Origin: Eubacterium sp. An11
GTDB lineage: Bacteria; Bacillota; Clostridia; Lachnospirales; Lachnospiraceae
Direction of reading: 5' to 3'
Length of the DNA stretch: 64,000 bases
NCBI RefSeq assembly: GCF_002161065.1
Contig: NZ_NFLV01000002.1
Coordinates: 1 to 64,000 of the forward strand
A program made the translations under genes and the position numbers. Shown piece after piece: positions 37,331 to 46,462 of this stretch (its first letter is position 1; each line of letters begins with the position of its first letter). The notes under the pieces are model-generated. The model was not told the DNA's origin. It searched no databases and was given only the letters and a program-made list of their open reading frames with translations.

Positions 37331-37396
37331 GTGTGATCTCCTTTTCTTCATCCCGATTTCCCGGGCGGATCCGGAATCCTGTCCGGCCCGTGCCTG

Positions 37397-38158
37397 TCAC
37401 AGCGCTACATTGACCAGCACAAATCCGGTGGCAATGACCAGACTGGTGATCACTGCCTCCCCCAGGCGGGTCAGCCCGGACAGCATATTATTGGAAAAAA
37501 TCTCCTGTATCGCGCAGGTAAAAATAACTCCCGGAATAAAAATCATGATATTTCCGATACTTACCAACTCTGAAGATACCCCTCTCCAGATCCCTGCCAT
37601 GGCGATAGACAAAAATCCAGCTACAGCAGAACATAAAAAGACCTGTACAAACCGGTTCATGCCCGAATCGGACAAAATCGTTTCCACCGGCGCGATCAGT
37701 ATTCCAATGAGCGCAGATACGGCCATATCCCTGATGCTTCCTCCGAAAAACAGGGTGAAAGAAAGCGAAATCAGTGCAAAAATACCCATTTTTCCAAGCA
37801 GAGAATATGATTTTCTGCTTTCAATCTCCCGCAGCTTCTCTGCCGCCTGTTCCGGCGTCACCGGCGTTTCACAAATTTCCCTGGAAAGAGCATTTAACTG
37901 GGTCAGTTTATACATGTTTCTGTCAAATGCACGAATCCTGCGTATTTCCGTCAACCCGGCCGTGTGCTCTCCCGATATGGTAACGACAATGACATAAGTG
38001 ATGGCAAAACATTCCACGGTCTCCGCTCCAAAAGCATGGCACATCCTTATGATACTGTCCTCCACCCGGCTGATCTCCGCGCCGGATGAAAGCATCTGCG
38101 CACCGATATCCAAAACTATCTGCAGTGCCTGCCTGCTCTTTCTCTCTTCCGTATCCAC
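37397..38158 (-). CDS. Threonine/serine exporter, large subunit (ThrE_1/DUF1212)
   Basis: This 253-residue protein has the ThrE_1 start region (ALQIVLDIGAQMLSSGAEISRVEDSI), a soluble N-terminal part of about 110 residues and then five hydrophobic helices. FIPGVIFTCAIQEIFSNNMLSG is family-typical. Translation begins at GTG with AAAGGAG upstream. It lies 36 bases after hydA and is encoded with its small partner as the fourth and fifth genes of the preT operon. Confidence 0.87.
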   Translation of the reverse strand: MDTEERKSRQALQIVLDIGAQMLSSGAEISRVEDSIIRMCHAFGAETVECFAITYVIVVTISGEHTAGLTEIRRIRAFDRNMYKLTQLNALSREICETPVTPEQAAEKLREIESRKSYSLLGKMGIFALISLSFTLFFGGSIRDMAVSALIGILIAPVETILSDSGMNRFVQVFLCSAVAGFLSIAMAGIWRGVSSELVSIGNIMIFIPGVIFTCAIQEIFSNNMLSGLTRLGEAVITSLVIATGFVLVNVAL

Positions 38159-38194
38159 GTTTTCTCCTTTTACACGAAAATCAACTCATATCTA

Positions 38195-39574
38195 TTATTT
38201 TTTCGGGCTTCGTTTTACATACTGTCCCATTCCCGGCTTTCCGACAAACTCTCCGTTGTCATAGACCAGCTGTCCCCGGAGATACGTCTGAACCGGATAT
38301 CCGTGAAGCTTCTTGCCTTCCCAGATGGTATGGTCATAATCGGAATGCATGTTGCTGACACTGATGGTAAAATCTTTCTCTTTGTCATAAATTACAATAT
38401 CCGCATCTTTTCCCACTACCAGGGAACCCTTATTATCACAGCCAAAAATCTTCGCCGGATTGGTAGCGCACACAGCCACTACCTGCTGGAATGTAAGCTT
38501 TCCGCTGTTGGCGGCGTCCAGCATATATGGATACAGATTTTCCACACCGGCACAGCCGTTTGGAATCTTTGTAAAGTCATCCTTGCCCCAGTCCTTCTCA
38601 TAACTCTGGAATGGACAATGATCCGTTGCCACCGTATCAATCAGTCCGGCTTTCAACGCCTGCCACAGGGCGTCCTGGCTCTCCTGTCCTTTCATTGGCG
38701 GTGAGCATACAAAGTTTCTTCCGTCTTCCCGTTTATAGACGTCACAGGTGAATTCCAGATACTGCGGACAAGTTTCTATATAAACTTCCGCGCCGGCTCT
38801 TTTGGCGTCAATGCAGGCTTCCAGTCCTTCTTTATCGGCCATATGAACGACATACAGCGGGGCATCCAGATTTTTGGCCCAGTGTACTGCTCTCTTGTCC
38901 GCCTCAGCCTCCACAAATTCCGGACGGCTCAGATAATGATACCAGGCGCTGGTCTTGCCTTCTTTTAAAAACTGTTCCGTATACATATCGATCAAATCCG
39001 GATTTTCCGCATGGATATTGATGATGGCTCCCAGCTCTCTGGCACGAAGAAGAAGGCGGGCCAGAGTTGCATCGTCAACCATCATACCTTCTTTTTTATA
39101 CACGAGGAAACATTTGAAGCTGGTAATTCCCTCTTCCACTGCCTTTTCCATCTCATCCAGGATCTCACCACCGTTTAAGTTGGTGATACAACAGTGCATG
39201 GCGTAATCCACACAGGCATCCGTTTCAAGAATTGCTTTTTTGGAATTCACAAGGCCCAGAATGGTTTCTCCCTCATGCTGTACAGGATAATCAAAAATGG
39301 TTGTCACACCGCCGCAGGCTGCCGCCCTTGTTCCGGAAAGATAGCTGTCCGCCGAAACTGTTCCTCCAAAAGGCATCTGCAGATGGGTATGTACATCAAG
39401 GGCTCCCGGCAGTACCAGTTTGCCCGATGCATCACAGATTTTTTCTGCCAGCTCCGGCTCGATATCCGCCTCCATGGCCACAATCTTTCCATCTTTCACG
39501 GCAATATCACAGGGATACATATCTGTGGTAGTCACTACCGTTCCGTTTTTGATCACCAAATCATATTGTTTCAT
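38195..39574 (-). CDS. hydA: Dihydropyrimidinase
   Basis: This 459-residue amidohydrolase opens dihydrouracil or dihydrothymine to N-carbamoyl-beta-amino acids. It has a TIM-barrel zinc site: HxH in DVHTHLQMP, the probable carboxylated lysine in SFKCFLVYK, His in INIHAENPD, His in VVHMADKEG and Asp in ATDHCPF. Length matches dihydropyrimidinases and D-hydantoinases. It lies 49 bases after preA, which makes its substrate, and upstream of the carbamoylase that uses its product. Confidence 0.94.
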   Translation of the reverse strand: MKQYDLVIKNGTVVTTTDMYPCDIAVKDGKIVAMEADIEPELAEKICDASGKLVLPGALDVHTHLQMPFGGTVSADSYLSGTRAAACGGVTTIFDYPVQHEGETILGLVNSKKAILETDACVDYAMHCCITNLNGGEILDEMEKAVEEGITSFKCFLVYKKEGMMVDDATLARLLLRARELGAIINIHAENPDLIDMYTEQFLKEGKTSAWYHYLSRPEFVEAEADKRAVHWAKNLDAPLYVVHMADKEGLEACIDAKRAGAEVYIETCPQYLEFTCDVYKREDGRNFVCSPPMKGQESQDALWQALKAGLIDTVATDHCPFQSYEKDWGKDDFTKIPNGCAGVENLYPYMLDAANSGKLTFQQVVAVCATNPAKIFGCDNKGSLVVGKDADIVIYDKEKDFTISVSNMHSDYDHTIWEGKKLHGYPVQTYLRGQLVYDNGEFVGKPGMGQYVKRSPKK

Positions 39575-39623
39575 AGCAAAACCTCCTTTACTGCTTTTCC
39601 TTTGTTCCGGCGTCCTGTCCGTC

Positions 39624-40880
39624 TTATTCGTATTTCGTTTTCAGGATGACGTCGTGTTCTTCTCTGCCTTCTTTGAATATCAGTTCACCCGGTGTAATAC
39701 AATTCATGACAGGACAGACATTCAGACACAGATGGCATCCCACACATTTATCTTCCAGAAGTTTCGGTCTTCTTGTCTCCGTATCAAACGCAATGGCCTG
39801 ATGTCCACCGTCAAAACAGGAAACATAACATCTTCCGCAGCCCACACAGGATTCCTCGTCGAATTTCGGCAGAATCTTGAAGGAACGATCCAGCTCATCG
39901 GCACCGATGATGCTAGGAAGCGCTTTTCCCACCAGATCCTGTACTCTGTCAATCCCATGTCTTTCCATATAATGGGACAGTCCGCTGATCATATCTTCCA
40001 CAATACGGTAGCCGTACTGCATGATAGCTGTAGTACACTGTACATTCTCACATCCCAGGAGAATGAATTCCAGGGCATCTTTCCAGGTTTCCACACCTCC
40101 CATGCCGGAGAGAGGAATATTGACCAGTTTTGGATCATGCTTCAGATCAGATACAAACCGAAGAGCGATCGGCTTCACAGCCGCCCCTGAATATCCGGAA
40201 ACAGAAGACTTGCCATTGACAACCGGCATACCGACATTTAAGTCCACATCCACGTTGGTGATGGATTTTACAGTATTGATGGCTGCCAGTCCTCTGGCGC
40301 CTCCTTCCACAGCCGCGATGGCCGGAATCTCCATGTTTGTGATGTTCGGCGTCATCTTTGCGATAACCGGAAGATGCGTGTTCGCTGTGACAACTTCACA
40401 GTAATGTTTAACCAGCTCCGGCCTGGTTCCCACATCGGAACCCATGGTAGAGGACGTCATCTGCGGACAGGAAAAATTACATTCAATAAGATCCACACCG
40501 GTCTCTGTCACTGCCTTCGCCAGGTAAGCCCATTCTTCATCATTACTTCCCATGATACTGGCCACGAGAACCTTATTCGGATAATCCTGTTTTAAGCGTC
40601 TCATATAGTCCAGATTCACTTCAATTGGTTTATCGGAAGTCTGCTCCATATTTTTAAATCCCAGCCAAGGGGTGTCCTCTTTTGTGACAATATCAAAACG
40701 AGGAGAACATTCATCCGGAATATATACGCTGATGGACTTGTAATAAATGCCTCCCCAGCCAGCTTCCAGAGCTTTCGCACACATTTCATAGTTACTTCCC
40801 ACCGGTGAAGAAGAAAGGAAAAATGGATTCTCGCATTTCACTCCCAAAAAGTCTATTGATAAATCTTTCTTTAATGCCAT
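39624..40880 (-). CDS. preA: Dihydropyrimidine dehydrogenase subunit PreA
   Basis: This 418-residue subunit reduces uracil or thymine to the dihydro form, together with PreT. The FMN-binding barrel fills residues 1-320 ([48 protein letters not shown]). Two 4Fe-4S motifs end the protein, [11 protein letters not shown] and [12 protein letters not shown]. The loop that carries the active-site cysteine in animal DPD reads [13 protein letters not shown] here, without Cys. Bacterial PreA may differ at that point, so this should be aligned. It follows preT by 13 bases. PreTA also reduces the drug 5-fluorouracil in characterised gut bacteria. Confidence 0.95.
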   Translation of the reverse strand: MALKKDLSIDFLGVKCENPFFLSSSPVGSNYEMCAKALEAGWGGIYYKSISVYIPDECSPRFDIVTKEDTPWLGFKNMEQTSDKPIEVNLDYMRRLKQDYPNKVLVASIMGSNDEEWAYLAKAVTETGVDLIECNFSCPQMTSSTMGSDVGTRPELVKHYCEVVTANTHLPVIAKMTPNITNMEIPAIAAVEGGARGLAAINTVKSITNVDVDLNVGMPVVNGKSSVSGYSGAAVKPIALRFVSDLKHDPKLVNIPLSGMGGVETWKDALEFILLGCENVQCTTAIMQYGYRIVEDMISGLSHYMERHGIDRVQDLVGKALPSIIGADELDRSFKILPKFDEESCVGCGRCYVSCFDGGHQAIAFDTETRRPKLLEDKCVGCHLCLNVCPVMNCITPGELIFKEGREEHDVILKTKYE

Positions 40881-40893
40881 AATTTCGTTCCCC

Positions 40894-42102
40894 CTATTTT
40901 AAATATTCCGCAATGTCAGCTGCTGCCTGCTTGCCGTCTGCCACCGCTTCCACCACGGTGCGTCCTCTTCCGTACAGCATATCTCCGCCGGTAAATACGC
41001 CCGCTTCTTTCTCCAGACCGGCAAATTCATCTGTCTGTTCCTGTCCGATGGCGAAAACGATCTGGTCTGCTTTTAATATCAGGGAGGAGTATCCATCTCT
41101 TCCCGCTGCTTTTAAACCAGTTACCTTTCCATTTTCTCCAAGGATTTCTTCAGGGGCAAATTGTGTAAAAATAGGAATTCCCATTTTCTGTACGGCTGCC
41201 ACTTCTTCCATATTAGCCGGTGCCTCCTCGATGGTACGGCGATAGACGATCACTGCATTGGCACCCAGCTGCTTCGCTGTGGATACGCAGTCCATGGCCA
41301 CATCACCGCCTCCGATGACAATCACATTTTCTCCCACCTTGAAATCCTGATCCTGATTTCTGGCTGCTTTGAGATAGGACAGGGCATTTTCCACACCGGA
41401 AAGCTCCGCTCCCGGGATAGTAACGTCTTTCGCCTTCCACAGTCCCACACCCACATAGACAGCGTCATATTCTTTTTTCAGCCGCTCCAGTTCATCCCTG
41501 TCTACTTTGTGATTGAATTCAAACTGAACGCCGGCCTGACGGATAGTTTCAATATCAAAATCCACCACTTTCTGTGGAAGTCTGGATGGAAGGATTCCGT
41601 AGGTGAGCATGCCGCCGGCCTTCTCATTGGCCTCAAAGATTGTCACCGCATATCCGTTCCGGGCCAGTTCTCTGGCACATGCCAGGGAAGAAGGGCCTGC
41701 TCCGATACAGGCAATCCTTTTGCCATTCGGCTCGCCTGGTTTCATGAAGTTCATGTTTTCTTCTTTTTCCTGTTCCACAAGGAATTTCTGAAGTTTTCCA
41801 ATATGGATCGGCCTGTCAATGCCGCTTCTGCTGCAGGCTTTCTCACACATATTGTCATACGGACAGACATCCGCACAGCAGCCGGCCAGAGGATTATTTT
41901 CCCGAATAGTCTCCGCCGCTCCCCATACATTTTTAAAGCGCAGAGAACGGATAAATTTTGCCGGGTCTGTTCCTGCCGGACATCCCTCACTGCACGGTGC
42001 GTCATAGCAGAGAAGACAACGGGATGCTTCCTCCATTGCTCTTCTGAAATCATACCCTTTTTCCGCTTCCTGGGCATACGGTGTCATGATTGTTTTACTC
42101 AT
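40894..42102 (-). CDS. preT: Dihydropyrimidine dehydrogenase subunit PreT
   Basis: This 402-residue partner of PreA takes electrons from NADH through FAD and iron-sulfur centres. N-terminal cysteine groups are [14 protein letters not shown] and [16 protein letters not shown]. The FAD loop is [16 protein letters not shown] and the NAD loop [15 protein letters not shown]. The C-terminus contains [20 protein letters not shown] precedes the ATG. It is the first gene of the eight-gene operon preT-preA-hydA-thrE-thrE-carbamoylase-MATE-crp, behind a MerR-type promoter. Confidence 0.95.
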   Translation of the reverse strand: MSKTIMTPYAQEAEKGYDFRRAMEEASRCLLCYDAPCSEGCPAGTDPAKFIRSLRFKNVWGAAETIRENNPLAGCCADVCPYDNMCEKACSRSGIDRPIHIGKLQKFLVEQEKEENMNFMKPGEPNGKRIACIGAGPSSLACARELARNGYAVTIFEANEKAGGMLTYGILPSRLPQKVVDFDIETIRQAGVQFEFNHKVDRDELERLKKEYDAVYVGVGLWKAKDVTIPGAELSGVENALSYLKAARNQDQDFKVGENVIVIGGGDVAMDCVSTAKQLGANAVIVYRRTIEEAPANMEEVAAVQKMGIPIFTQFAPEEILGENGKVTGLKAAGRDGYSSLILKADQIVFAIGQEQTDEFAGLEKEAGVFTGGDMLYGRGRTVVEAVADGKQAAADIAEYLK

Positions 42103-42193
42103 AATGTAAAAACCGCCTTTCTCCTTTTTCCTGTTGCTTCCGCTTCACGCTTCCACATTATTAAAATTTTAACAAGCAACTTTTGATAATCTT

Positions 42194-42224
42194 ATTTTAA
42201 TTCATACAGTTTTGGGCAAGTAAA
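42194..42224 (-). promoter_or_regulatory. MerR-type promoter of the preT operon
   Basis: The minus strand shows TTTACT at 42219-42224, a 19-bp spacer and TAAAAT at 42194-42199. The long spacer is the mark of promoters twisted into action by MerR activators. The segment TATGAATTAAAAT matches TATGACTTAAAAT in the promoter of the ammonia-lyase operon at the same spacing from its own TTGACT. An alternative TTGCCC-19-TAAGAT lies five bases away. Apart from the merR terminator, the 332-base gap shows only AT-rich DNA. Confidence 0.55.
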
Positions 42225-42358
42225 GTGGTTTTTTTATTTTTTTCAATTTATATTTGTGCATTTTTTATAAAACTCTCCACCTGTCGAGGGTTTTGTCCCG
42301 TCAATTCTTCTGCTTATTTTTATTAAGAAATTAACATGTTTTTCACATATTTCTTCCA

Positions 42359-42431
42359 CAAAAAAAGAAAGAAAGCCAATTTTATGAAACTGAATCTTTT
42401 CTTCCTTTAAGTATAAAACTGTCTTTCTTTC
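42359..42431 (-). terminator. Terminator after merR
   Basis: On the minus strand AAAGAAAGACAGTTTTAT pairs with ATAAAATTGGCTTTCTTT (one mismatch, one wobble) around a 27-base loop, followed by a T run. It starts only a few bases past the merR stop and separates merR from the preT operon. Confidence 0.7.
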
Positions 42432-42434
42432 TCT

Positions 42435-43286
42435 CTATTTTTTCTTATCTGTAATTTTGACCGGAACAATAATTTTTGTGACGTGCTCATTCATATTGGC
42501 AGTATCCAGAGGAGAGATCAGAAATTCTTCCGTGACTTTTCCGCAGATTTCGTAACCGTTTTCATCGATCCATCGTTTCAATGCGATGTATCTCTTGAAA
42601 ATATCTTCATATCTTCCCCGGTAAACAGTGGTTGCCGCCTGAAACCCTCCAAAAGAATGAATCTCTTTATTCTCCGATGGCGTTTCCGCCACCTGCACGG
42701 CAAACTCAATATCGCAGTCTTTGGAAATAAACTGTCCGAACATCTCTGTGAAAAAGGTCACAAAGACAGGGCCTGTAATCTCCATTCCCTGGCTTTTCGC
42801 CTTCTCCAGCACGGAAATCCAACGCTCCAGATTGACCTCCTCATTATGATAGGATTTGATGATGGAGCGGGATGTCAGCAGATAAATCTCCGGTATATTT
42901 TCTATGCGGTACTTTTCTTCATCCTCATAACGTTTTCCTTCCGAAAATCGGGACAGGATACAGAGATTCTCCCGCCGTTTCTTTTCCAGGCTGGCAATCT
43001 CCGCATCAATCTCCCGGATTCTCTCATGAATGCTGTCCATGTAGCTGTCCATTTTGTCATTTCGGATAATCTCCTTGATATCCTTGAGATTAAAACCCAG
43101 AGCGCGCAACTGGCGTATGATAACAGCGGTGATCAGCTGCTCCTTACTGTAATACCGGTACTTGCTGGTTTCCTTCCGTATTTTAGGGACAAGCAGCTCT
43201 ATTTCATCATAATACCGCAGAGTTTTTATGGGAATTTTACATATATTTGATACCTGTCCAATTGAATAATACCTTTTTTCTTCCAT
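42435..43286 (-). CDS. MerR family regulator with effector-binding domain
   Basis: This 283-residue regulator has an N-terminal MerR helix-turn-helix (YYSIGQVSNICKIPIKTLRY, then YDEIELLVP and YRYYSKEQL). A coiled-coil dimer helix at about 85-120 follows, then a GyrI/BmrR-like small-molecule domain. It lies between the two operons of the proposed uracil-to-propionate pathway, and both have 19-bp-spacer promoters of the kind MerR proteins activate. It has its own promoter and terminator. A pyrimidine, beta-alanine or a CoA-linked intermediate is a plausible ligand. The start at 43286 follows GGAG by 8 bases. Confidence 0.88.
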   Translation of the reverse strand: MEEKRYYSIGQVSNICKIPIKTLRYYDEIELLVPKIRKETSKYRYYSKEQLITAVIIRQLRALGFNLKDIKEIIRNDKMDSYMDSIHERIREIDAEIASLEKKRRENLCILSRFSEGKRYEDEEKYRIENIPEIYLLTSRSIIKSYHNEEVNLERWISVLEKAKSQGMEITGPVFVTFFTEMFGQFISKDCDIEFAVQVAETPSENKEIHSFGGFQAATTVYRGRYEDIFKRYIALKRWIDENGYEICGKVTEEFLISPLDTANMNEHVTKIIVPVKITDKKK

Positions 43287-43363
43287 TTCACTCACTCCAT
43301 TGTCAAATTATTGCTCTACAAAACGCTATTTCGTGTAGACAATTTATTTTCACGATAAAATTT

Positions 43364-43392
43364 ATTATAGCAAAATATATTGACAATGACAA
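43364..43392 (-). promoter_or_regulatory. Promoter of merR
   Basis: The minus strand shows TTGTCA at 43387-43392, a 17-bp spacer and a consensus TATAAT at 43364-43369. Just downstream are inverted segments TCTACA..TGTAGA and ATTGTC..GACAAT, which might serve autoregulation. Confidence 0.75.
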
Positions 43393-43412
43393 GTTGCAGG
43401 AAAATTTCCTCT

Positions 43413-44453
43413 TTATCTGAGTTCAAATGTTTTTTTCGATTTGATCTCCTCAATCATGGCCGGCAGAACTTTATGCAGATCTCCCACAATACCATAGTCA
43501 CATACTTCAAAAATCGGCGCTTTCGGATCCTTATTGATAGCCACAATGTATTTTGATTCGCTCATACCTGCCAGGTGCTGAATTGCTCCGGATATACCGC
43601 AGGCAATATAAAGATCCGGGCGCACGGTGGTTCCCGTCTGCCCCACCTGATGGCTGGCGTCAATCCAGCCGGCTTCCACACAGGCTCTTGACGAACCGAC
43701 CACGCCTCCTACTGTATCCGCCAGCTCACGGACCAGAGCAAAGCCCTCTGCCGTTTTTAGCCCCCGGCCGCCGGATACCACGATTTTTGCATCTGTGAGA
43801 TTCACCTTTTTCTTCTCATCCGGAATGATCATTTCCAGATGGGTGCGGATATCTGCTTCCTCCAGCTCCGGTACGATTTTCTCTACCTCTCCGGAAATCT
43901 CTTCCTGATATACCGCTCTTTCCATTACCCCAGGGCGGACTGTGGACATCTGAGGGCGATTTTTCGGACACACGATAGTGGCCATAAGATTTCCTCCAAA
44001 AGCCGGCCGGGTCATCAGCAGCTTGGAATCCTCTACATCAATCTCCAACTTTGTACAATCGGCGGTAAGCCCTGTCCCAAGTCTTGCCGCCAGCCTCGGC
44101 CCGATATCCCTTCCCAGAGAAGTGGCACCCACCAGCACGATCTCCGGTTTTCTCGCCCGGATCAAATCCGCAAATACTTTCACATATCCATCTGTGGAAA
44201 AATATTTTAATAACGGACTTTCCACATAGAGAACCCGATCCACGCCGTAATGAAGCAGCTTTTCTGCCTCTCTCTCCATTTGATATCCGTTTACCACGAC
44301 AACGAGAGCTCTGCCAAGACAATCTGCCAGTTTTCTGCCCTCGCCAATCAGTTCTATCGTCACAGAAGCGATTTCTCCCTCTCTTTGTTCCGCCAGAACC
44401 CAGACATCTTTATAATCGCTCAGAGAAATATTCTGATTTACTTTTGCCCGCAC
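43413..44453 (-). CDS. etfA: Electron transfer flavoprotein alpha subunit
   Basis: This 346-residue protein forms a heterodimer with EtfB and carries FAD. The FAD region near the C-terminus reads VVSGGRGLKTAEGF, VGSSRACVEAGWI, QVGQTGTTVRPDLYIACGISGAIQHLAGM and INKDPKAPIFEVCDYGIVGD. The start is GTG with AGGAGG 9 bases upstream. It is the last gene of its operon. The partner is expected to be the acyl-CoA dehydrogenase upstream; in propionate formation from acryloyl-CoA such a trio works as an NADH-dependent reductase. Confidence 0.95.
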   Translation of the reverse strand: MRAKVNQNISLSDYKDVWVLAEQREGEIASVTIELIGEGRKLADCLGRALVVVVNGYQMEREAEKLLHYGVDRVLYVESPLLKYFSTDGYVKVFADLIRARKPEIVLVGATSLGRDIGPRLAARLGTGLTADCTKLEIDVEDSKLLMTRPAFGGNLMATIVCPKNRPQMSTVRPGVMERAVYQEEISGEVEKIVPELEEADIRTHLEMIIPDEKKKVNLTDAKIVVSGGRGLKTAEGFALVRELADTVGGVVGSSRACVEAGWIDASHQVGQTGTTVRPDLYIACGISGAIQHLAGMSESKYIVAINKDPKAPIFEVCDYGIVGDLHKVLPAMIEEIKSKKTFELR

Positions 44454-44466
44454 GCTGCCTCACCTC

Positions 44467-45261
44467 CTAAAATAATTTCAGCGCCATCAACTTCTCTGTC
44501 AAAACCGCGGCCTTTTCTTTTTCACTGATTCCCTCGATAATCTCTGTCTTCTTTTCTTTCACAGGTACAAAGGAACGCTTCACATTGGTCGGCGAACCTT
44601 TTAATCCAATCTGTGTCGGATCTACATTGAGATCATCAAAGGTCAGCACATGAATCGGGTCTTCTTCTCCATCATAGACTTCAAAAATCCGGGATACTGT
44701 CGGGAATCTCGGCTCATTGAGTTCCTTTATCGCCGTGAGAAGACACGGTGTCTGCACAGTCATTACATAATCGGCATTTTCTGCAAGCCGGGTCACACGA
44801 AGCTTTCCTTCCTCCACGGCAATTTCTTTGGCATAGGTAATCTGAGGAATTCCCAGAAATTCCGCGATTTCCGGCCCCACCTGAGCCGTATCCCCGTCAA
44901 TGGCCTGTCTGCCGCACAAGATCAGATCATAGTTTCCTATTTTTTCTATGGCTGCCGCCAGAATGGTGGCAGTCGCCCAGGTATCGGAACCGCCGAAGGC
45001 TCTGTCAGAGAGAAGCCAGGCCTCATCGGCGCCCATGGCAAGCCCCTCTTTCAGTGCGTCTTTTGCCTGGAACGGTCCCATGGAAAGAAGGATTACCTTT
45101 CCGCCTGCCTGTTCCCGCAGGGAAAGCGCTTCTTCCAGCGCGTTTTTATCATCAGGATTGATGATGCTCTGCACTCCCTCACGAATCAGTGTGCCTGTCT
45201 CCTGGTTGATTTTTACCTCATTTGTATCCGGCACCTGTTTTATACATACAATAATATTCAT
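44467..45261 (-). CDS. etfB: Electron transfer flavoprotein beta subunit
   Basis: This 264-residue subunit starts IIVCIKQVPDTNEVKIN and contains NPDDKNALEEALSLRE, LLSDRAFGGSDTWATA, LILCGRQAIDGDTAQVGP and the C-terminal LNVDPTQIGLKGSPT. It binds AMP, or a second FAD in electron-bifurcating forms. I cannot tell by eye which type this is. It sits between the acyl-CoA dehydrogenase (42-base gap) and etfA (13-base gap). Confidence 0.95.
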   Translation of the reverse strand: MNIIVCIKQVPDTNEVKINQETGTLIREGVQSIINPDDKNALEEALSLREQAGGKVILLSMGPFQAKDALKEGLAMGADEAWLLSDRAFGGSDTWATATILAAAIEKIGNYDLILCGRQAIDGDTAQVGPEIAEFLGIPQITYAKEIAVEEGKLRVTRLAENADYVMTVQTPCLLTAIKELNEPRFPTVSRIFEVYDGEEDPIHVLTFDDLNVDPTQIGLKGSPTNVKRSFVPVKEKKTEIIEGISEKEKAAVLTEKLMALKLF

Positions 45262-45303
45262 CTTTTTTTCCTCCCGGTATTACCGATGGTCTCATCCATC
45301 CGC

Positions 45304-46446
45304 TTATTTCAGCATGGCTCTTGAAATGACCACCTTATGAATTTCGGACGTGCCTTCATAAATTTCGGTTATCTTTGCATCACGGTACATTCTCTCCAGC
45401 GGATAATCTTTCATATATCCATATCCGCCATGAATCTGTAATGCCAGATTCGTCACGAAAGTTGCCGTCTCCGATGCATTAAGCTTTGCAATGGCAGCCT
45501 CTTTTGTATATGGTTGTCCGCTGACTTTCAGCCATGCCGCACGGAAAATCATCCATCTGGCACACTCCACTCTCACTGTCATATCAGAAATATACCACTG
45601 CAGTCCCTGCAGCGCTGCAATAGGTTTTCCAAACTGAACCCTTTCCTTCATATATTTTATGCTTTCCTGCAGTGCCCGTTCCGCAATACCAAGAGCCTGA
45701 GCCGCCACTCCGATCCTGGCGCCGTCCAGAGCTGTCATGGCAATTTTAAATCCCTGTCCTTCTTTTCCGATGAGATTTTCCTTCGGAACCCGGCAGTCCT
45801 CAAAAATCAGCTCCGCTGTCTCAGAACCATGGATTCCCATTTTTTCTTCAATCTTTCCCACAGAAAATCCCGGCGTATCTTTCTCCACCAAAATACAGGA
45901 CAATCCCTTTGTTCCTCTGGAAGGATCCGTCAGAGCAAAAATCAAAAGATTTTTTGCCTGACTTCCCCCGGAAATAAAACATTTCGTTCCATTGATCACA
46001 TATTCCCCGGTCTTCTCATCCAGAATAGCCGTGGTCTTCGCATTGCCGGCATCAGAACCTGCATTGGGTTCCGTCAGGGCAAAGGCTCCGAGAGCTCCCC
46101 CATTGGTAGTCTCCGGCAGATATTTCTGCTTTTGTTCTTCTGTGCCAAATTTATTTAAAACCGAAGCAAAAATGGTGTGGATAGAGAGAATCGCCGCGCA
46201 GGACGCATCCTTTTTGGCAATTTCAGTTACAGCCAGCACTTTATCAATGTCTGTTCCGCCGCTGCCACCGTATTTTTCCGGCGTCCCGATACCCGCAAAT
46301 CCCACCTGACACATTTTTTCGAAAATATCTCTGGGGAACTCTCCGGTACGGTCGATCTCCTCAGCACGCGGCTCCACATATTTTTCCGCAAATTCCGCCG
46401 CTGTTTTCTGCAGCATTTTTTGTCCTTCTGTTAACGTAAAATCCAT
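45304..46446 (-). CDS. Acyl-CoA dehydrogenase, probable acryloyl-CoA reductase
   Basis: This 380-residue FAD enzyme of the short/medium-chain family has FALTEPNAGSDAGN, KCFISGGSQA, GFKIAMTALDGARIGVAAQALG, LQIHGGYGYMKDYPLERMYRD and the catalytic Glu in IYEGTSEIHK near the end. Next to EtfBA, two ammonia-lyase-like proteins and a CoA-transferase, the most coherent role is reduction of acryloyl-CoA to propionyl-CoA, as in Clostridium (Anaerotignum) propionicum. Chain-length preference cannot be read directly. The start at 46446 has AGGAGG 6 bases before it; the longer open frame is not supported. Confidence 0.88.
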   Translation of the reverse strand: MDFTLTEGQKMLQKTAAEFAEKYVEPRAEEIDRTGEFPRDIFEKMCQVGFAGIGTPEKYGGSGGTDIDKVLAVTEIAKKDASCAAILSIHTIFASVLNKFGTEEQKQKYLPETTNGGALGAFALTEPNAGSDAGNAKTTAILDEKTGEYVINGTKCFISGGSQAKNLLIFALTDPSRGTKGLSCILVEKDTPGFSVGKIEEKMGIHGSETAELIFEDCRVPKENLIGKEGQGFKIAMTALDGARIGVAAQALGIAERALQESIKYMKERVQFGKPIAALQGLQWYISDMTVRVECARWMIFRAAWLKVSGQPYTKEAAIAKLNASETATFVTNLALQIHGGYGYMKDYPLERMYRDAKITEIYEGTSEIHKVVISRAMLK

Positions 46447-46462
46447 AACACTCCTCCTGCTA

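Noticed and set aside
35524-39574. Allantoin or hydantoin utilisation instead of uracil breakdown
   Set aside because: HydA and the carbamoylase could fit alone, but the direct coupling to preTA makes the pyrimidine route much more likely.
43413-46446. Butyryl-CoA dehydrogenase-Etf complex of butyrate synthesis
   Set aside because: Thiolase, crotonase and hydroxybutyryl-CoA dehydrogenase genes that normally accompany it are missing. It remains possible that the enzyme accepts C4 substrates.
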